Assembly (NCBI GenBank): GCA_011317545.1 | Contig: WUJK01000001.1 | Coordinates: forward strand, 3,639,001-3,703,000 | Origin: Coniella vitis | Taxonomy: Eukaryota; Ascomycota; Sordariomycetes; Diaporthales; Schizoparmaceae | DNA: 64,000 nucleotides | Reading direction: 5' to 3' | Shown here: piece after piece, positions 34,787-46,283 of the stretch | Numbering within the stretch: position 1 is the first letter of the stretch | Layout of the letters: every line of letters starts with the position of its first letter | Notes under the pieces: generated by a model | Databases searched by the model: none | What the model saw: only the letters and a program-made list of their open reading frames with translations | Told to the model about the DNA's origin: nothing | Translations under genes and position numbers: made by a program

Positions 34787-36916
34787 TCACATGCCTTCCT
34801 GGATTCTCAACGAGTCGAGCCTCTTCTGGTTATCCTCGGTACCGTCATTATCGTCTGTGGAAGTCGTCGGCTTGCCGTTTGCCTTGTGCTTTTGAGCCAA
34901 TTCTTGAATAGCGGCCCACTTGCGCTCTCTCTGTTTCTCCCTTGCCGCTGCATTGTTTTGGTGCTCAGTGTACTCTTGAGAACAGTCATCAAATAGCTGA
35001 GGGTTGATCTCCATAAACAGCTTCATGGCATTATAAACCATGCCGTGGATCGTCCTGTCCCACTGTTAATGATCTGACCTTTTTTTTTGGGGGGGGGGGG
35101 GAAACATTAGAATATTAAACGTGTACTTACCTGTTCCAATGACCTTTGGAGTTCTCGTATAGTGGCGCAAACATGATTGGGAGAATAATCTCCACGTTAT
35201 CACTGACAAGATTGCAGAAGTATTCATTGTTCCAAAAGTACAGCGCGCGTTCTGCGACTTGAAAGTGTGGGCTTGCCACGGATTTGGCCAGCTGGTGAAA
35301 CAAGGGCTCCTGGACCTTTGCAAACTCAGCCGGATCCATGACTTCGAAAATGTCTTCCACTTCATTCAAAAACATGACCTCTTTCGTACTGTTGACCTTG
35401 GGCCAGTAGCGCAAGAGACCAAGGACCACTTCCTCCGTAAGCGACGCGTCCTTTTCGAGGAATTGAACAATGCAGTAGGCAAGCTGCGGATGGTACATGC
35501 TCAGACTCTTTGCTTTGTGGAGCGGTATCAGGGTCCGCGTGAGGAACAGCTTGTGCTCCTCCTTGAGAGGAAGTGCGAATCCGTTGATGATGGATCCGAG
35601 GATTTCTAAAAGCTCGGCGACTCCGTTAAACCTTTCCGTCTCGTACACGAAGTGGAAGAAGACGTTGTTGATGGATCTCCGTATAAAGCTGCGCAAGTTG
35701 AGGAACTTGCCGTAGATCCGATGCAGCGTCGTCTTGAGGAAATCTCTCTCGCGAGGATCTTCCGAGTCAAACAGCTCAAGGAGGCGAAGGACGAAACCGT
35801 GGTCGATGTAGGCCTTGGCAATATTTGTGTTAAAATCTTGACTCTCAATGAAGCGCAAGAAGAATTCGTAGACGACTTGGATATGGGGCCATGCCACTTC
35901 GAGGACAGGCTCGTCTTCTTCGGGATCAAATGCTTCGCCTTGTGGGTTCATGGGTGGTGGCAGAGGGCGAAACAAGTTCTTCGAGAACATCTCGACGACT
36001 CGAGGGTACATCGGCTCAGTGATGACCTGCCTGTTATTAGCGACGTAGTCAAGCAGTTCGTGCAGCGCGAGTCGCTTGATCTCCTTGGATTTCATATCGC
36101 CGCTGGCATCGTTGAAGTCGAAGATAACATTGCACTGGTCGATCTTCTGCATGAAGAGCTCCTGCCGACGGTTAGGCGGCACTTCATGGAATCCAGGGAG
36201 CTTTTCCAGTTCACGATGTGGCGAGATATCGAAGCGAGACGAGTGCTGCCTCTTTGGGGTACGCAGGCCCTCGGGTACATCTTTTGGCGTGGAGGCAAGA
36301 CGGTCGAACATTAAAGACTTTTGGCCTGCCTTGGGCGGTGCAAGATCGTGAGGCATCGTCTCGGCGGCGCCAGGTGGAGGAACGTGCTATCGATCAAGAC
36401 ATGTCAGCATGATCGCATAGCTTCGATGGAGGCAAACTCGTGATGCAGACTCACAGGAGCACTTGGGCTGATGATGACGGTTGGCGGTAGGCCACCGCGT
36501 TGCGCTGCGCCGCCGTTGGCAGCTTGAGAACCATCAGCGCCGGCAAATGCGCCCTGAGCAGACGTCATGTTGCTCAGGGGAGATTGTCCTGCCACACCTG
36601 CACCACCTTCATTCTTACCGGTGCTGTTCGGTGGGAGAGGCTTGTTCCGAATGTCGTTGAGGGTCGAGGTGGAGGACGAGGGAGTGATGTTGGGGGAATT
36701 CTGGCTGGGAGACGCGTTGCCGTCTTTCGAGTCTTTCTTCTTGGAGTTCTTGCTGGAGTCCTTTCCGCGCGAAAGCTGCCGTCAGACGGGTGTGTCAGCG
36801 TGCTATAGCGAGAGTGTACAGTCGGGCCGAGGGCGAGTGCAGCCAAGACAAGGCAAGCATTCCAGGGTGCTGCAGGAGGGTGGTTCACTTACAACTCTTT
36901 GGCCGAAGCGCTTCAT
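34787..36916 (-). CDS. rts1: PP2A regulatory subunit B56 (Rts1 type)
   Basis: Four exons (36916-36893, 36775-36455, 36386-35131, 35054-34787) give 622 aa. The first exon encodes only MKRFGQRV, which joins LSRGKDSSKNSKKKD, the Lys/Ser-rich N-terminus of fungal orthologues. A disordered Asn/Ser/Pro segment follows to about residue 140, then the B56 HEAT-like domain: LPGFHEVPPNRRQELFMQKI, YPRVVEMFSKNLFRPLPPP, WPHIQVVYEFFLRFIES, DPRERDFLKTTLHRIYGKF and RSINNVFFHFVYETERFNG. The tail is charged. B56 subunits direct PP2A to substrates with LxxIxE motifs, at centromeres and in stress signalling. The last intron (35055-35130) contains a T9G13 tract. Confidence 0.95.
35080..35101. repeat. T9G13 homopolymer pair in an intron
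   Basis: Nine T then thirteen G on the plus strand; the sense strand of the B56 gene therefore reads C13A9 inside its 76-nt last intron, about 25-30 nt from the 3' splice site. Confidence 0.95.
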
Positions 36917-38476
36917 CTTTGAGGACAAGAGCTTGTCTGCGATGACCCGTCAGCGACACCACGCCCAGTTGCGGTAAGAGAGCGTGACAAATGAATGTTA
37001 AGTTCAGGGGGGAAGGATCCAGGGAGGGAAATTGGCACGACACTTGTAGATGCGGGCGCACCAGGCCTTGGAGGAATGCGGCGCTGGCTGGAAACAGTCA
37101 AGTCCAGCGAGAGCGAGCTACGAAACGAAACAAGAGAGACATGGGTGCTGGGGAAAGTACCGGTTCAGCCTCGCAAGTCAACGGGGGAGGGCGGACAGCA
37201 GCCTCAGCAGCAATGGCTCAAGGAACTCTGGTGCGCGTTGCAGTTGAGTCTTGCTTCTGGCTTGGCTGGGGCTGTCCGAAGAGGGAGCTGGTGATGGTGA
37301 TGATGATGACGACGGCAGGGTGACAAGTGAGTGTACAGCGCCAGGAACCAATCCGCTTGCGATGCCAGAGTGGACTGTTGCGCGGTAGAGGGTATTGCTG
37401 GTGGCAGCGATGCGAAGACAGCTCGCGTCTCAAGGGCGGAGGCTCAGGACTCGAGGAGTGAGGCCGTGGCTCATCAGACGGTCGGGCAAGGGGGAGGGGG
37501 TTGTCGTGGGCGTGGGCGGGAGGCAGAGATGATTTGGTGAGGAGGCAGGTAGGTTGGTGGTTTGGTAGTCTCCAATGCCGGCCGTAGATGAGGGCAGTCA
37601 ATGATACAGCTGGGTAAGGGACCTGGAAGCCCAGCAGTACTATGTATCTCAATACCAGAATACCAGGGGTAACTAAGGTAGCTGGGCGGGTTTGCAGCTC
37701 GGCTGGTCGCGGGGGAATTGCGAGGTGCAGCAGCGGGCAGGCGGGCAGTGCAGGCAGGTTGCAGGCAGGTGCAGACTTGGTATGAGTAGGTGGTAGTACT
37801 ATTTACCGTTGGATGGTGACGGGCCGTTGGCGTCTGGGGCGCCTTTGGAGGGCATTCGTGGCCGCAAGGAGTGGTGAGGTTCGCAAGCGAACAGGACAGT
37901 GCCTGCTGAGAGCCCGCCGAGAGCCAGTCAGTCAGTCGTTCGACGTTGGCGACGGCTACTATGTAGGCGAGCCTGATGGCGGCGCAGGATTGGCTGCAGG
38001 CAGTCGGACGTCGGCGCTGGGTTGGGTTGGGTTGTCTGGCAGGAAAACGTGAATGATGTTCAGAGGGGATGATGATGTGTTTTGGTTGATGCTCTGTTCC
38101 AAGTAGCAACGACACGAGGGCCCTCCAGGGCCTCAGCCTAATTTAGTTCGTGCGGTACTATGTACAGGGCCCTCTTCGCTTCATTGCACAGCCAGAGCCC
38201 GTGTTTGTTGCGCGAGGTGATGCATTCCAGCCTTGATTCAGTGCTGTACACGGGCCAGCTTGGCCAATTCACTTGCTGCATCTCAGCACGGTCCAGCGCC
38301 AGCATCCGCTGCACTGTACCACTGTTCTACTTTTGTACGTGCCACTGTCAGCGGAAGCAGCCCGGCAGCGTCCCTGCAGGCCCCTCCCGCAGGGGATGCT
38401 GCAGCGCTAATTTTAGGCCCCAGCTCCCAGCGCGCCCGGCTGCAGCAGGATTGACGACTGGCTGCCAGCTGGTCTG

Positions 38477-38488
38477 CTACCTAGGTAG
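38477..38488. repeat. palindrome CTACCTAGGTAG
   Basis: Perfect 12-bp palindrome in the rts1-tfc1 divergent spacer, sharing the ACCTAGGT core with the sites at 38560 and 47039. Confidence 0.8.
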
Positions 38489-38559
38489 ACGTGAAGGCAG
38501 CCATCACCATCCAAAGACCGGAAGGAAGGCTCATCAGCCTGTGCTATGTACAGTGCATA

Positions 38560-38573
38560 CCTACCTAGGTAGG
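38560..38573. repeat. palindrome CCTACCTAGGTAGG
   Basis: Perfect 14-bp palindrome about 70 bp from the previous one, in the same divergent promoter region. Confidence 0.8.
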
Positions 38574-39031
38574 AAGTTCCCAGTGAGCCAAGGGGCAGAA
38601 AACACCAGCACATACTTTCCACTGCGGATGTCTCTCAACCCATCATATTTATTCATTGCTCCTCGAACAGCGAGCGTCGCTGACTCTCCGTGCGCTTCCA
38701 CCTTGGCCCATTGCAGGAATTGGCTCTTGACAGTCCCCCAATTCGGAATGGTAAGTGCTCCCCGTATGGAGCATGGCAGACCCTCCAATCTTTGGCTCGG
38801 CCCCACACTGCGAAAATGAGTACGATTGAATAATGTACGATGTGCATACCCTGGGGCCACCAGCACCATCATAGCATCATTGAAGAGCTTGTGGCATTGA
38901 GAGCCGGCGGAGAAGGATGTGCAAACACTTTTACTGTGGAGGGCTGCTGAGAGTTCACTTGCAGAATCTGCACTAATACGCTCCTCTCGATGCAGCACTG
39001 CTGGGAATAAAGCCATATCGAAGGTATAGAG

Positions 39032-41191
39032 ATGTCTCCAATCGACAACGAACAGCACGGGCAACACGACGACCAACACCAAGATCCAGGTGTGCATTTT
39101 GGTCAACATGTGTCCCAAGCTCCTACTTTCAAAATCCCATCCCGGACCATTGCTGCCGTCGAGCACCCGTTTCTGGTCATGGATGTTGAAAAAGGCTTGG
39201 AAACCTTTGGCCCAAACCCGCAATTTCAGGCTGTAAGCTGAGATGCTCGAAGATGGCCTTTGGTTGAGAGGATGACTTCTTACGCAATTATGCAGGTCTT
39301 GAATCCTGGCAACCCACATCTGTCTGTGCCTATCTACCTCCATCCTGAAGATCCAACCTCGAGACCAATGATGTCCCACTATGCGTCGTCTCACAATGTC
39401 GTCTTCAAGATCACGGTCCCCAAGCGCACAGGTCGTAAACGCAAGAGAGGCAGTGATGGACCTTGGGAGGGAGAGGTCCAGGAATCGTCAGCGGACTCGT
39501 CCGTCTTCCGATCCCTGGCCAAGATGGACGAACCCAAGAGCCTACGACGCAAACTGCAGGACAATATTGGCAGTTACCATACTGAGGCTGTGGGCGTTAT
39601 CAAGCACACCCATCGGTACCGTGGCATAGTTGACTTCAACTACAGCATGAAGAATAACACCTTCATGACCAGCTTTGCGGACAGAATCATGTCTGGTGAC
39701 GGCATGTGACCCTTGCTATCCAATCCTGATGGGCCATTTGCACTAACAGTGACTATAGTATCCAAATTCCGCGAAGTCTCCATCAAGCATGGCACAGACA
39801 CGTCCAGCAATCAGGAAATCATCGCGCCGCCGTTGATGACTCAAATAAACGTCCCATACTACTATCACTACACTCAAAACCCGTACGTCAAAGCGGTCGA
39901 CAAGGGAGGTGGCGACTTCGAGATGGTCAATACCACGGCCAAGATAAAATCTGTCGGTCACTTTATTGGCATCAAGGACGCAATCCCGCCAGCACCTGCC
40001 GCCAAGCCAAAAGTACGAGACCCTATATTTGACGACGTCCTTCGAGGTCTGCAAATATGCATGGCAGAGCGACCAGTTTGGACCAGACGATCGATCCTCA
40101 ACCGGTTGGTGACACTAGAATACGACCCAAAACACCCAGAGAGACGCATCCCCACAACCTTGTCCCAACAAATTGTCAAGCATGCCATCCAGTTAGTAGG
40201 ATATCAATTTAAAGGCGGCCCGTGGCGTGATGCTTTAGTCAGGTACGGCTACGATCCTAGAGCAGATGCCTCGGGCCGCATCTACCAGACTCTGATTTTC
40301 CAACTTCGACGGCTCGAAATCGGTTCAATGGGAGAATTGTGGCAAGAAATACGGAAACGGGGCGTGACTGGCGTCAAAGGCTCGCTCGACGAGCACGTCT
40401 ACTCGCACATCTTTGATGGCAAAACGTACAGCGAGGACGGGAAAGTCTGGCAAGTTTGCGATATCACTGACCCTCTACTGAAAAAACTGTTCAGCGAGGC
40501 CGAGCCCCGAGAGACATGTAATTTAGATGGCAGCGGCTGGTACCACCGTGGTTTGTGGGCAAAAGCCAAAGCCATCATGAAATGCAAAATGCGCGCCATC
40601 CAGTTCGGTCGCGAAATAAACGACAGTGACTTTCAAGCTGCCCTCCTCACTCGCGATGAGACGCCCGACTTGGACTCGACGCGGAGCATTGGGATTCCCA
40701 TGCCAGATTTGAACCTAACAGATGCTGAATGGGAAATGGTTCGTGGGAAGAGATACAAGGGTGTAGGACGACAACGCAAGAACAAGGGCTCGTCCTATCA
40801 CTTTCCCGGTAACACCGGACCTAGGCATTTGAAAAAGACGAATACGCTGCCGTCACAGTCGGGCGATAGTATGGATCAAGATGCTGCGCACCAGGGTAGC
40901 GAATTACTGCACACAGTCGAGGAAGGAGAAGAGGAAGGTGACAACGTTGGTGCCAGGTCGGCGAACGATTATGAGGATGGCAGTGAATACGATGAGGATG
41001 AAGGGGAAGAGGAGGAAGAGGAAGATGATGAGTCTGACGCGGAGGAGGATTATGATGAGGTTGAAGAGGATGATGAAAACCTGGCTGAGCGGCTTCGTCT
41101 GGCGCAATATGATTATAGCGATGACGAGCAAGCTGGCGATGACGATGAGGAGCCAGAGGATGATGAGGAGGAGGAGAATGAACAAGGTTAG
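39032..41191 (+). CDS. tfc1: TFIIIC subunit Tfc1/Sfc1 (tau95)
   Basis: Three exons (39032-39232, 39296-39695, 39759-41191) give 677 aa. N-terminal landmarks are IPSRTIAAVEHPFLV, KGLETFGPNPQF, then VPIYLHPEDPTSRPMMSH, FKITVPKRTGRKRKRGSDGP and AVGVIKHTHRYRGIVDFNYS. The middle part has the winged-helix-like region KVRDPIFDDVLRG...ERPVWTRRSILNRL and YQFKGGPWRDALVRYGYDPR. The C-terminus is extremely acidic (runs of Glu/Asp over the last 90 residues), as in known Tfc1 proteins. The subunit belongs to the tauA module of TFIIIC, which recognises the A box of tRNA genes for RNA polymerase III. The second intron donor is taken as TCT-G|GTGACG because this keeps frame with SKFREVSI; an alternative 8 nt later would break it. 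Confidence 0.93.
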
Positions 41192-41526
41192 TACAAAGCT
41201 GGCGGGTTTCATAGACGTCTTTTGAGCAAATCGGCACAATATCGATGGCTTTGCCTTGCGTGTCAAGTATCGGCTTCTTCGTGACTATGTTGTGGTATAT
41301 CACAACTGTACTGCTGTTGTGTGAAACCCATGATACCATGTGATATCTCAGAGTCACGGAAACAGCAACCGTCATCGTATTGAAATCATCTATCTTCCTT
41401 TATCCACACGCTATCTTTCTTCCGTCTATTCTCTCAATGTATGGCAATACTCCAGTTCCCTGCATTGTTTCCACTGTGATGTTTCTCTATATGCTTCATC
41501 CACCATTATTCATACCATTGATGACC
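41192..41526. other. short convergent 3' spacer
   Basis: 335 nt between tfc1 (+) and the BCS1-like gene (-). Pyrimidine-rich, no gene. Confidence 0.4.
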
Positions 41527-43452
41527 TCACTGGACGCGTATTATCTTGGTCTTGCTTGCTTTCTGCTCCAGCATACCCTTCACCCACGGACCAGCCTCCT
41601 CCAGCGCCTTGCGTGGATTCTTTTTGCGTTTCAGCAGGAATCCCTGCAACTCCGCCGGCGAGAACTGCCCATCGGGAATGATGGAAGCAAATTCCTGTGC
41701 AATGACTTGCAGCTCGTCCATCGTTAGGTCATGGCGATGATCGTGGAGCACCTCGCTCGTCAGACCCGTTCTCTCATGGTCACCTACCGAGGCATCGATT
41801 TCTGATTCGTGTGAAGCGTGAATGGGGCCATGAGTCTTCTCACTGGAGGAGCTGGCTGAGGTTGAAGCTTTGTTCATCGAGTCGGCCTCGTACATGCGCT
41901 CGAAAAGCTCCTTGGCCTGCTCCTGCGTCGCATTGGTAAAGCCAACCTGCAAATCTACGCGTCCAGGCCTAATAAGGGCGTCGTCGAGCGACTCTGGCTT
42001 GTTGGTGGTCATGATTAGCACGCGGCCCTCGTGCGATGCCACGCCGTCAATCGCATTGAGAAGTCCCGACAGAGAGATGCCCTTCTCGTCCCCCTTCATA
42101 AAAGGTCTCTGGAGCTCGCGCGCCAGATCCGAGACTTTCCAGTCGCTGGGTTTGCTTGTCCCTTGCTTATTATCGTCGCCACCATCGCCACCTCTGCGTC
42201 TCCTGCCGCCACCATGACTTGGATCATCGCCAGCTCCTTCTTTGGTCGCGCCATTGGTCCTATGTGAGCTATCCTTGGGCTTCTCCTCTTCTTGGCGCTC
42301 TTCTTCGGCACGCTTGAGACCTGCAGTGTCGATATCCTCCAGAAGAACGACGCAGCGTCGCGGCAAAGAGTTGAAGAGCGCGAGCAAATCCTCTTCGGTT
42401 AGGGTGGGCTCCAGCAGACTAATGACATAAATGTCAAGACCAAACACACCAGCAAGAGCAAACGACAGACTCGTTTTGCCCGTACCGGGCGGACCGTGGA
42501 ATAGGTAGCCTCTTCGCAGCGGGATGCCACGGTTCGCATACCAGCGGGGAGTGGCCGGGTGCAAATACTCGTTAATGTCAGCCATGACCTGTAACTTTTG
42601 CTTGTTATCGAGTACAACTGTCTTCATGGGTCGCACAGGGCGCTCTGCCACCTGCGTCCATGCGCCTCTACCGAAACGGCGCGAACCTGCGCCGCCAGGC
42701 CTTTTGACGGTCGTCTTGGCATGGTGGTCAGTATAGTAGAATTCCTTTGCGCGCTGTAGCATACGCTTAATGGGCTCGGTGCTGCGGCCGAGGCAGGAAA
42801 TGACAAGATCCTCGCGGTCTCTAAAGGTGCTACCAGAGCCGCTGTCCTCCATGAACATCTCCTTTTTGCGTTGCAGGCGGAAGTAGTTGCCCTCGAACCA
42901 GAAGGCATGAACTCCTTGAGCAGGCACAAATCGCGGCGGAACTTTAGCCTCTTGGTTGCTGAAGTTAAGATAGACACCCTCGCCATCGGCCGAGATGCGC
43001 GTCGCAAGCAGATCAGCTTCGTCCTCTTCTTCCCAGGCAGACTGAGAGACAGTTTCGGCAGTGAGGGCGCGCGAGTTGATGAGGCGGGGCTGCGATGCGA
43101 GCCATTTCATGAGGTGGGAGAAGATCTCGTCGCTGGAGAGTATGTGGATGGACGAGGTCAAGTGGGTAGAGACAAGCTGCTCGACAGTGGTATAGAGCTG
43201 GCGCCACATGCGGCTCGAAGCCCAAAGAAAACCTAGCAGGGTGAGAAACAGGCCTGGGTCGAGACCTATGCGTTGGCCAACAGTCTGGTGCAGGACCATC
43301 AGAACCTGAACAACTGGATTGCGAGCACCCAACAGGGCAATAATGGGCTCGAGACCTGGGAGCGCAGTGTCATTGCCCGTCGTGTTGTGAACGCTGTGAA
43401 AGCCGCCTCCGCCGCCATGGCCGAAGCCGCGGCCCAGAGACTTGAAGTCCAT
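41527..43452 (-). CDS. BCS1-like AAA ATPase
   Basis: Intronless, 641 aa from the ATG at 43452 (the open frame starts earlier only at TTG). After a Gly/His-rich N-terminus there is one hydrophobic helix (about residues 65-85, PGLFLTLLGFLWASSRMW), then the BCS1 N-terminal domain with RPMKTVVLDNKQKLQVM, and an AAA domain: YANRGIPLRRGYLFHGPPGT with Walker A GPPGTGKTS, Walker B VVLLEDIDTAG, LSGLLNAIDGVASHEGR (SRH) and RPGRVDLQVGF. Between Walker B and the SRH there is an insert of about 90 residues rich in Glu, Lys, Gly and Arg. Yeast Bcs1 (456 aa) inserts the Rieske protein into complex III. This protein is larger and belongs to the expanded fungal group of BCS1-like paralogues, so complex III assembly cannot be assumed. 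Confidence 0.9.
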   Translation of the reverse strand: MDFKSLGRGFGHGGGGGFHSVHNTTGNDTALPGLEPIIALLGARNPVVQVLMVLHQTVGQRIGLDPGLFLTLLGFLWASSRMWRQLYTTVEQLVSTHLTSSIHILSSDEIFSHLMKWLASQPRLINSRALTAETVSQSAWEEEDEADLLATRISADGEGVYLNFSNQEAKVPPRFVPAQGVHAFWFEGNYFRLQRKKEMFMEDSGSGSTFRDREDLVISCLGRSTEPIKRMLQRAKEFYYTDHHAKTTVKRPGGAGSRRFGRGAWTQVAERPVRPMKTVVLDNKQKLQVMADINEYLHPATPRWYANRGIPLRRGYLFHGPPGTGKTSLSFALAGVFGLDIYVISLLEPTLTEEDLLALFNSLPRRCVVLLEDIDTAGLKRAEEERQEEEKPKDSSHRTNGATKEGAGDDPSHGGGRRRRGGDGGDDNKQGTSKPSDWKVSDLARELQRPFMKGDEKGISLSGLLNAIDGVASHEGRVLIMTTNKPESLDDALIRPGRVDLQVGFTNATQEQAKELFERMYEADSMNKASTSASSSSEKTHGPIHASHESEIDASVGDHERTGLTSEVLHDHRHDLTMDELQVIAQEFASIIPDGQFSPAELQGFLLKRKKNPRKALEEAGPWVKGMLEQKASKTKIIRVQ

Positions 43453-44498
43453 CGAGTGACCGTGCCTTCTTGTAGTCAAGGAATAGTTCGGTGATAAAAG
43501 CTACGCACAATGATCCAAGTGAGCATGGAAGGAGCCTCGTTGCCTTTTCTTCTTTTTCCTCTGATGTTGGATTGTGGGAAAGAAGAAGAAAAGTCGAGGT
43601 ACCGCGCAATACGTCGGTGGGTGATTTGAGCTTGAGATGGATTTGCAGCGTGCTGGTGAACCTGCCTCGACTTCCGATGGGATTAAGCAGCCCAGAGGAG
43701 ATGGCAAGAAGAGAGAGACCAGGAGAGGAAGATCAAAAGAGGAGCATGCCGACTTTATATGTTTGGACTTTTTCCCCCTTACTTATTCCCAAATTTCTCG
43801 AGGCTGACGACTGACGAGGCAAGAAGGAGGCAACCGTGCAAGTGGAAGTGGCAAACCAAAGCAAAGGCGCATGCGTGTTCCGACACTAATGCGGACCCTC
43901 TACTGCGTACCGGTGCGCTACTGTGGGCTCACTTCTGGGCGGTGCCGGGGTGGGGGCGAGGGTGGAAGGGCTACCACTGTGGACACCAGGCAGCACCACA
44001 CACCACTGTCATTTTCCTGCCGAGGCGGTGCGCTGCACATGCGGCTCTGCGAATGGCAGCCACCAATGGTGAAGAGGGATGCATAGTATACGCCAATGGT
44101 GACCCGGGTGACACGACAGAGGCAGCAAAAGAAAAACGGCTTCTTTCGTGGTTGCTTGTGTCTATGCTGCTCCCTAAAAAGAAAACATTCCTGAAAGAGT
44201 CATCACTGCAGCGTCTGACTCATTCCCCGGTTGGTCATTCTGGCGAATTCAGAGGTATGTTTAAAGGATGATACATAGTATGAGATTGATCTTTACCCCG
44301 GCTTACGATTTCAATTCGCACAAGGGCAAAGATACCGAGACTACATTTACTATGTACATTATGTACATTCACGGTAGTCACAATCACTTCCCCTCTTTCT
44401 GCCCCTTCAGCCCTTACATATACCAGGTTGGGGAGTGTATAAGCCAGCCGATGATGCGCATCTAAGAGACACCCTCGAACCCACTCATCACCCGAGCC
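43453..44498. other. intergenic region, no gene seen
   Basis: About 1.05 kb upstream of the BCS1-like gene and downstream of the asparaginase gene. Two TACATAGTA-type motifs lie at 44272 and 44348. No supported gene. Confidence 0.4.
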
Positions 44499-46283
44499 TC
44501 ATTGTCCAGGTGACATGGGTCGGCTCAGAGGCTCATCCACCAGCTTGGGCGTCGACGCACCGCTGCGCGCCCTCTCGTCCACCCAGAGATGGCCTCCAGC
44601 ATTTTCCAGCAGTTGGACACACTCACGGTTCGCTGTCCGCCGCGCCAGGAACAACGGCGTGTTGTTGGCCGAATTGCGCGTATGAACGCTTGCACCCCGC
44701 GTGAGTAGCTCCTTGATGATATCTGGGTTGGCGCTCATCGCCGCCAGATGCAATGCCGTGTTGCCCGCGTAGTCAGTCTGTGTGAGCAGTTGATGGCTGA
44801 TCTCCTTGCCTCCGAGCATATCGCAAACATTGGATAGCTCGCCTCGTTGGATTGCGTACCCCAGGGATGCAAATGTTGCTTGGGCAGGCGTGAGCTTGAC
44901 CAGTGCAGGATCCAATGTGCCATCTGGGTGTGTAAAGCTGGGCGTTGTCATTTCCGTCACTAAGAAGATAGTTCATTTTTTGATTAGCTCTTGTACCTGG
45001 GAGAATCTCCAAAAAAAAGACGAAAACGAGCAAGGAAAACCAGCAGAGACTCACTTTCTCCACGGATCGAATGCGCCATTTGCGCCGTGATATCGGCATA
45101 CGAGAGATTCTGCACTGCTAGCAGGTAGCCTAGCTTTGTCAGAGCCGCCTCAGTCGTCAAGTCGTGGCCAAAGACCACGCCTGCTCGACCTAGAATCGTG
45201 CCTGGTGCATACAGTGGTGAGACGAAGCCGTTGGTGCACTGACTGACATTGACAATCACAATGCCACGGTCGACTGCGTCTTTGATGACCTTGGTTAGAC
45301 TGCCATCCACTCCTCCGGGAGCATTGCCCACTGCGCAAAAGTTGTAAGGCGTTAGTTCATCTTACTTCCAGCGGAATTGCGGGCAAAGGGTGACTGAGAA
45401 GCCACTCACTGCCAAATGTCTCGAGAATAAGACCCCTGAGGTCAGGCACGCGGAGGACAGAATCAACCATTTCCGGCTTGATACCGGGGAATATGCGCAG
45501 ACAGGCCACATGCGCCGTATCAATGTACTTGGTCACCTGGAATTCGGCTATCCTAGTCGGTCGGCGGACCAGTGTCCAGTTGACATCCACACCCAGACTC
45601 GTCACCTTGGCCAGAGGCTCGCAATTGGGGCTGTCAAACGCCTCAAATGCCGATGCTGAGACCTTGGTCGTCCGGTTACCTCGGAAGAGCGTGTGGTGGA
45701 AAAAGAGGCAGACCTCGGGGATCACAAACGTGCCGGCAATAATGAGCGAGCCCAGCAGATTGTCGACAGCGTCGGACTGCAGAGCAAAGATGGATGCCTG
45801 CGACCCTGTCAGGATAACGGGTTTGCCTAGATCCGACATCATGAAGGAGAGCGCCGAGGCGGAATACGCCAGGGAGTCGGTGCCGTGGAGCACGACAAAG
45901 CCATCAAAGAGGTGGTAGTTCTCCTTGACCGTAAGCGCGATTTCCGTCCAACCGACAGACGAAATGGAGCTTGAGTCGAGCAAAGGCGAGAATTCCAGGA
46001 TGCTGTAGCGCACGTGTCGCGAGTAGGCCGTCGGTGGCGTGCGAAGAGAGTCCAGGATGATCTTTTCGCCATTCTTGTAGGCGTGCATCTGGACGGGAGC
46101 GGAGGCATCGTTGAACGAGGGTCTCGGGGCCATTGCGTTCTTCAAGAAGCCCGTCACGGGCACAAGACCGTCTGGCGAGGGCTGCATACAGATGGTTCCT
46201 CCCGTCATGATGATGAGCACCCGAGACTCGACAAACTGAGTCTCTGGGTTGCCATTTGCCCCGTGACCGAGTACTGGAGCCAT
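44499..46283 (-). CDS. cytosolic-type L-asparaginase with C-terminal ankyrin repeats
   Basis: Three exons (46283-45410, 45330-45055, 44959-44499) give 536 aa. The N-terminal two thirds are a type I asparaginase: first catalytic Thr motif VLIIMTGGTICMQPSPDG, second motif DGFVVLHGTDSLAYSASALS, then KPVILTGSQ and ETFGMGNAPGG. The last 120 residues contain ankyrin repeats (YAGNTALHLAAMSANPDIIK, NNTPLFLARRTANRECVQLL). Asparaginase plus ankyrin is the architecture of mammalian ASPG (60-kDa lysophospholipase/asparaginase). No signal peptide is seen, so cytosolic hydrolysis of asparagine to aspartate and ammonia is expected. The leader has a GA run (CT on the plus strand, 46290-46305) immediately upstream of the ATG. 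The open frame upstream of 46283 starts only at GTG. Confidence 0.92.

Larger units (their letters stand above)
36917..39031. other. divergent promoter region between rts1 and tfc1
   Basis: About 2.1 kb head-to-head spacer, the longest gene-free stretch in the window. It has TACTATGTA at 37638 and 38156 and the palindromes CTACCTAGGTAG (38477) and CCTACCTAGGTAGG (38560). A minus-strand open frame at 38561-39394 overlaps the tfc1 first exons antisense and has no recognisable domain, so it is not called. The leaders of both genes must lie here. Confidence 0.45.

Noticed and set aside
38561..39394. 277-codon open frame antisense to the first exons of tfc1
   Set aside because: It mirrors the coding strand of tfc1, whose conserved protein is certain; no domain, and an open antisense frame is a common by-product of codon bias.
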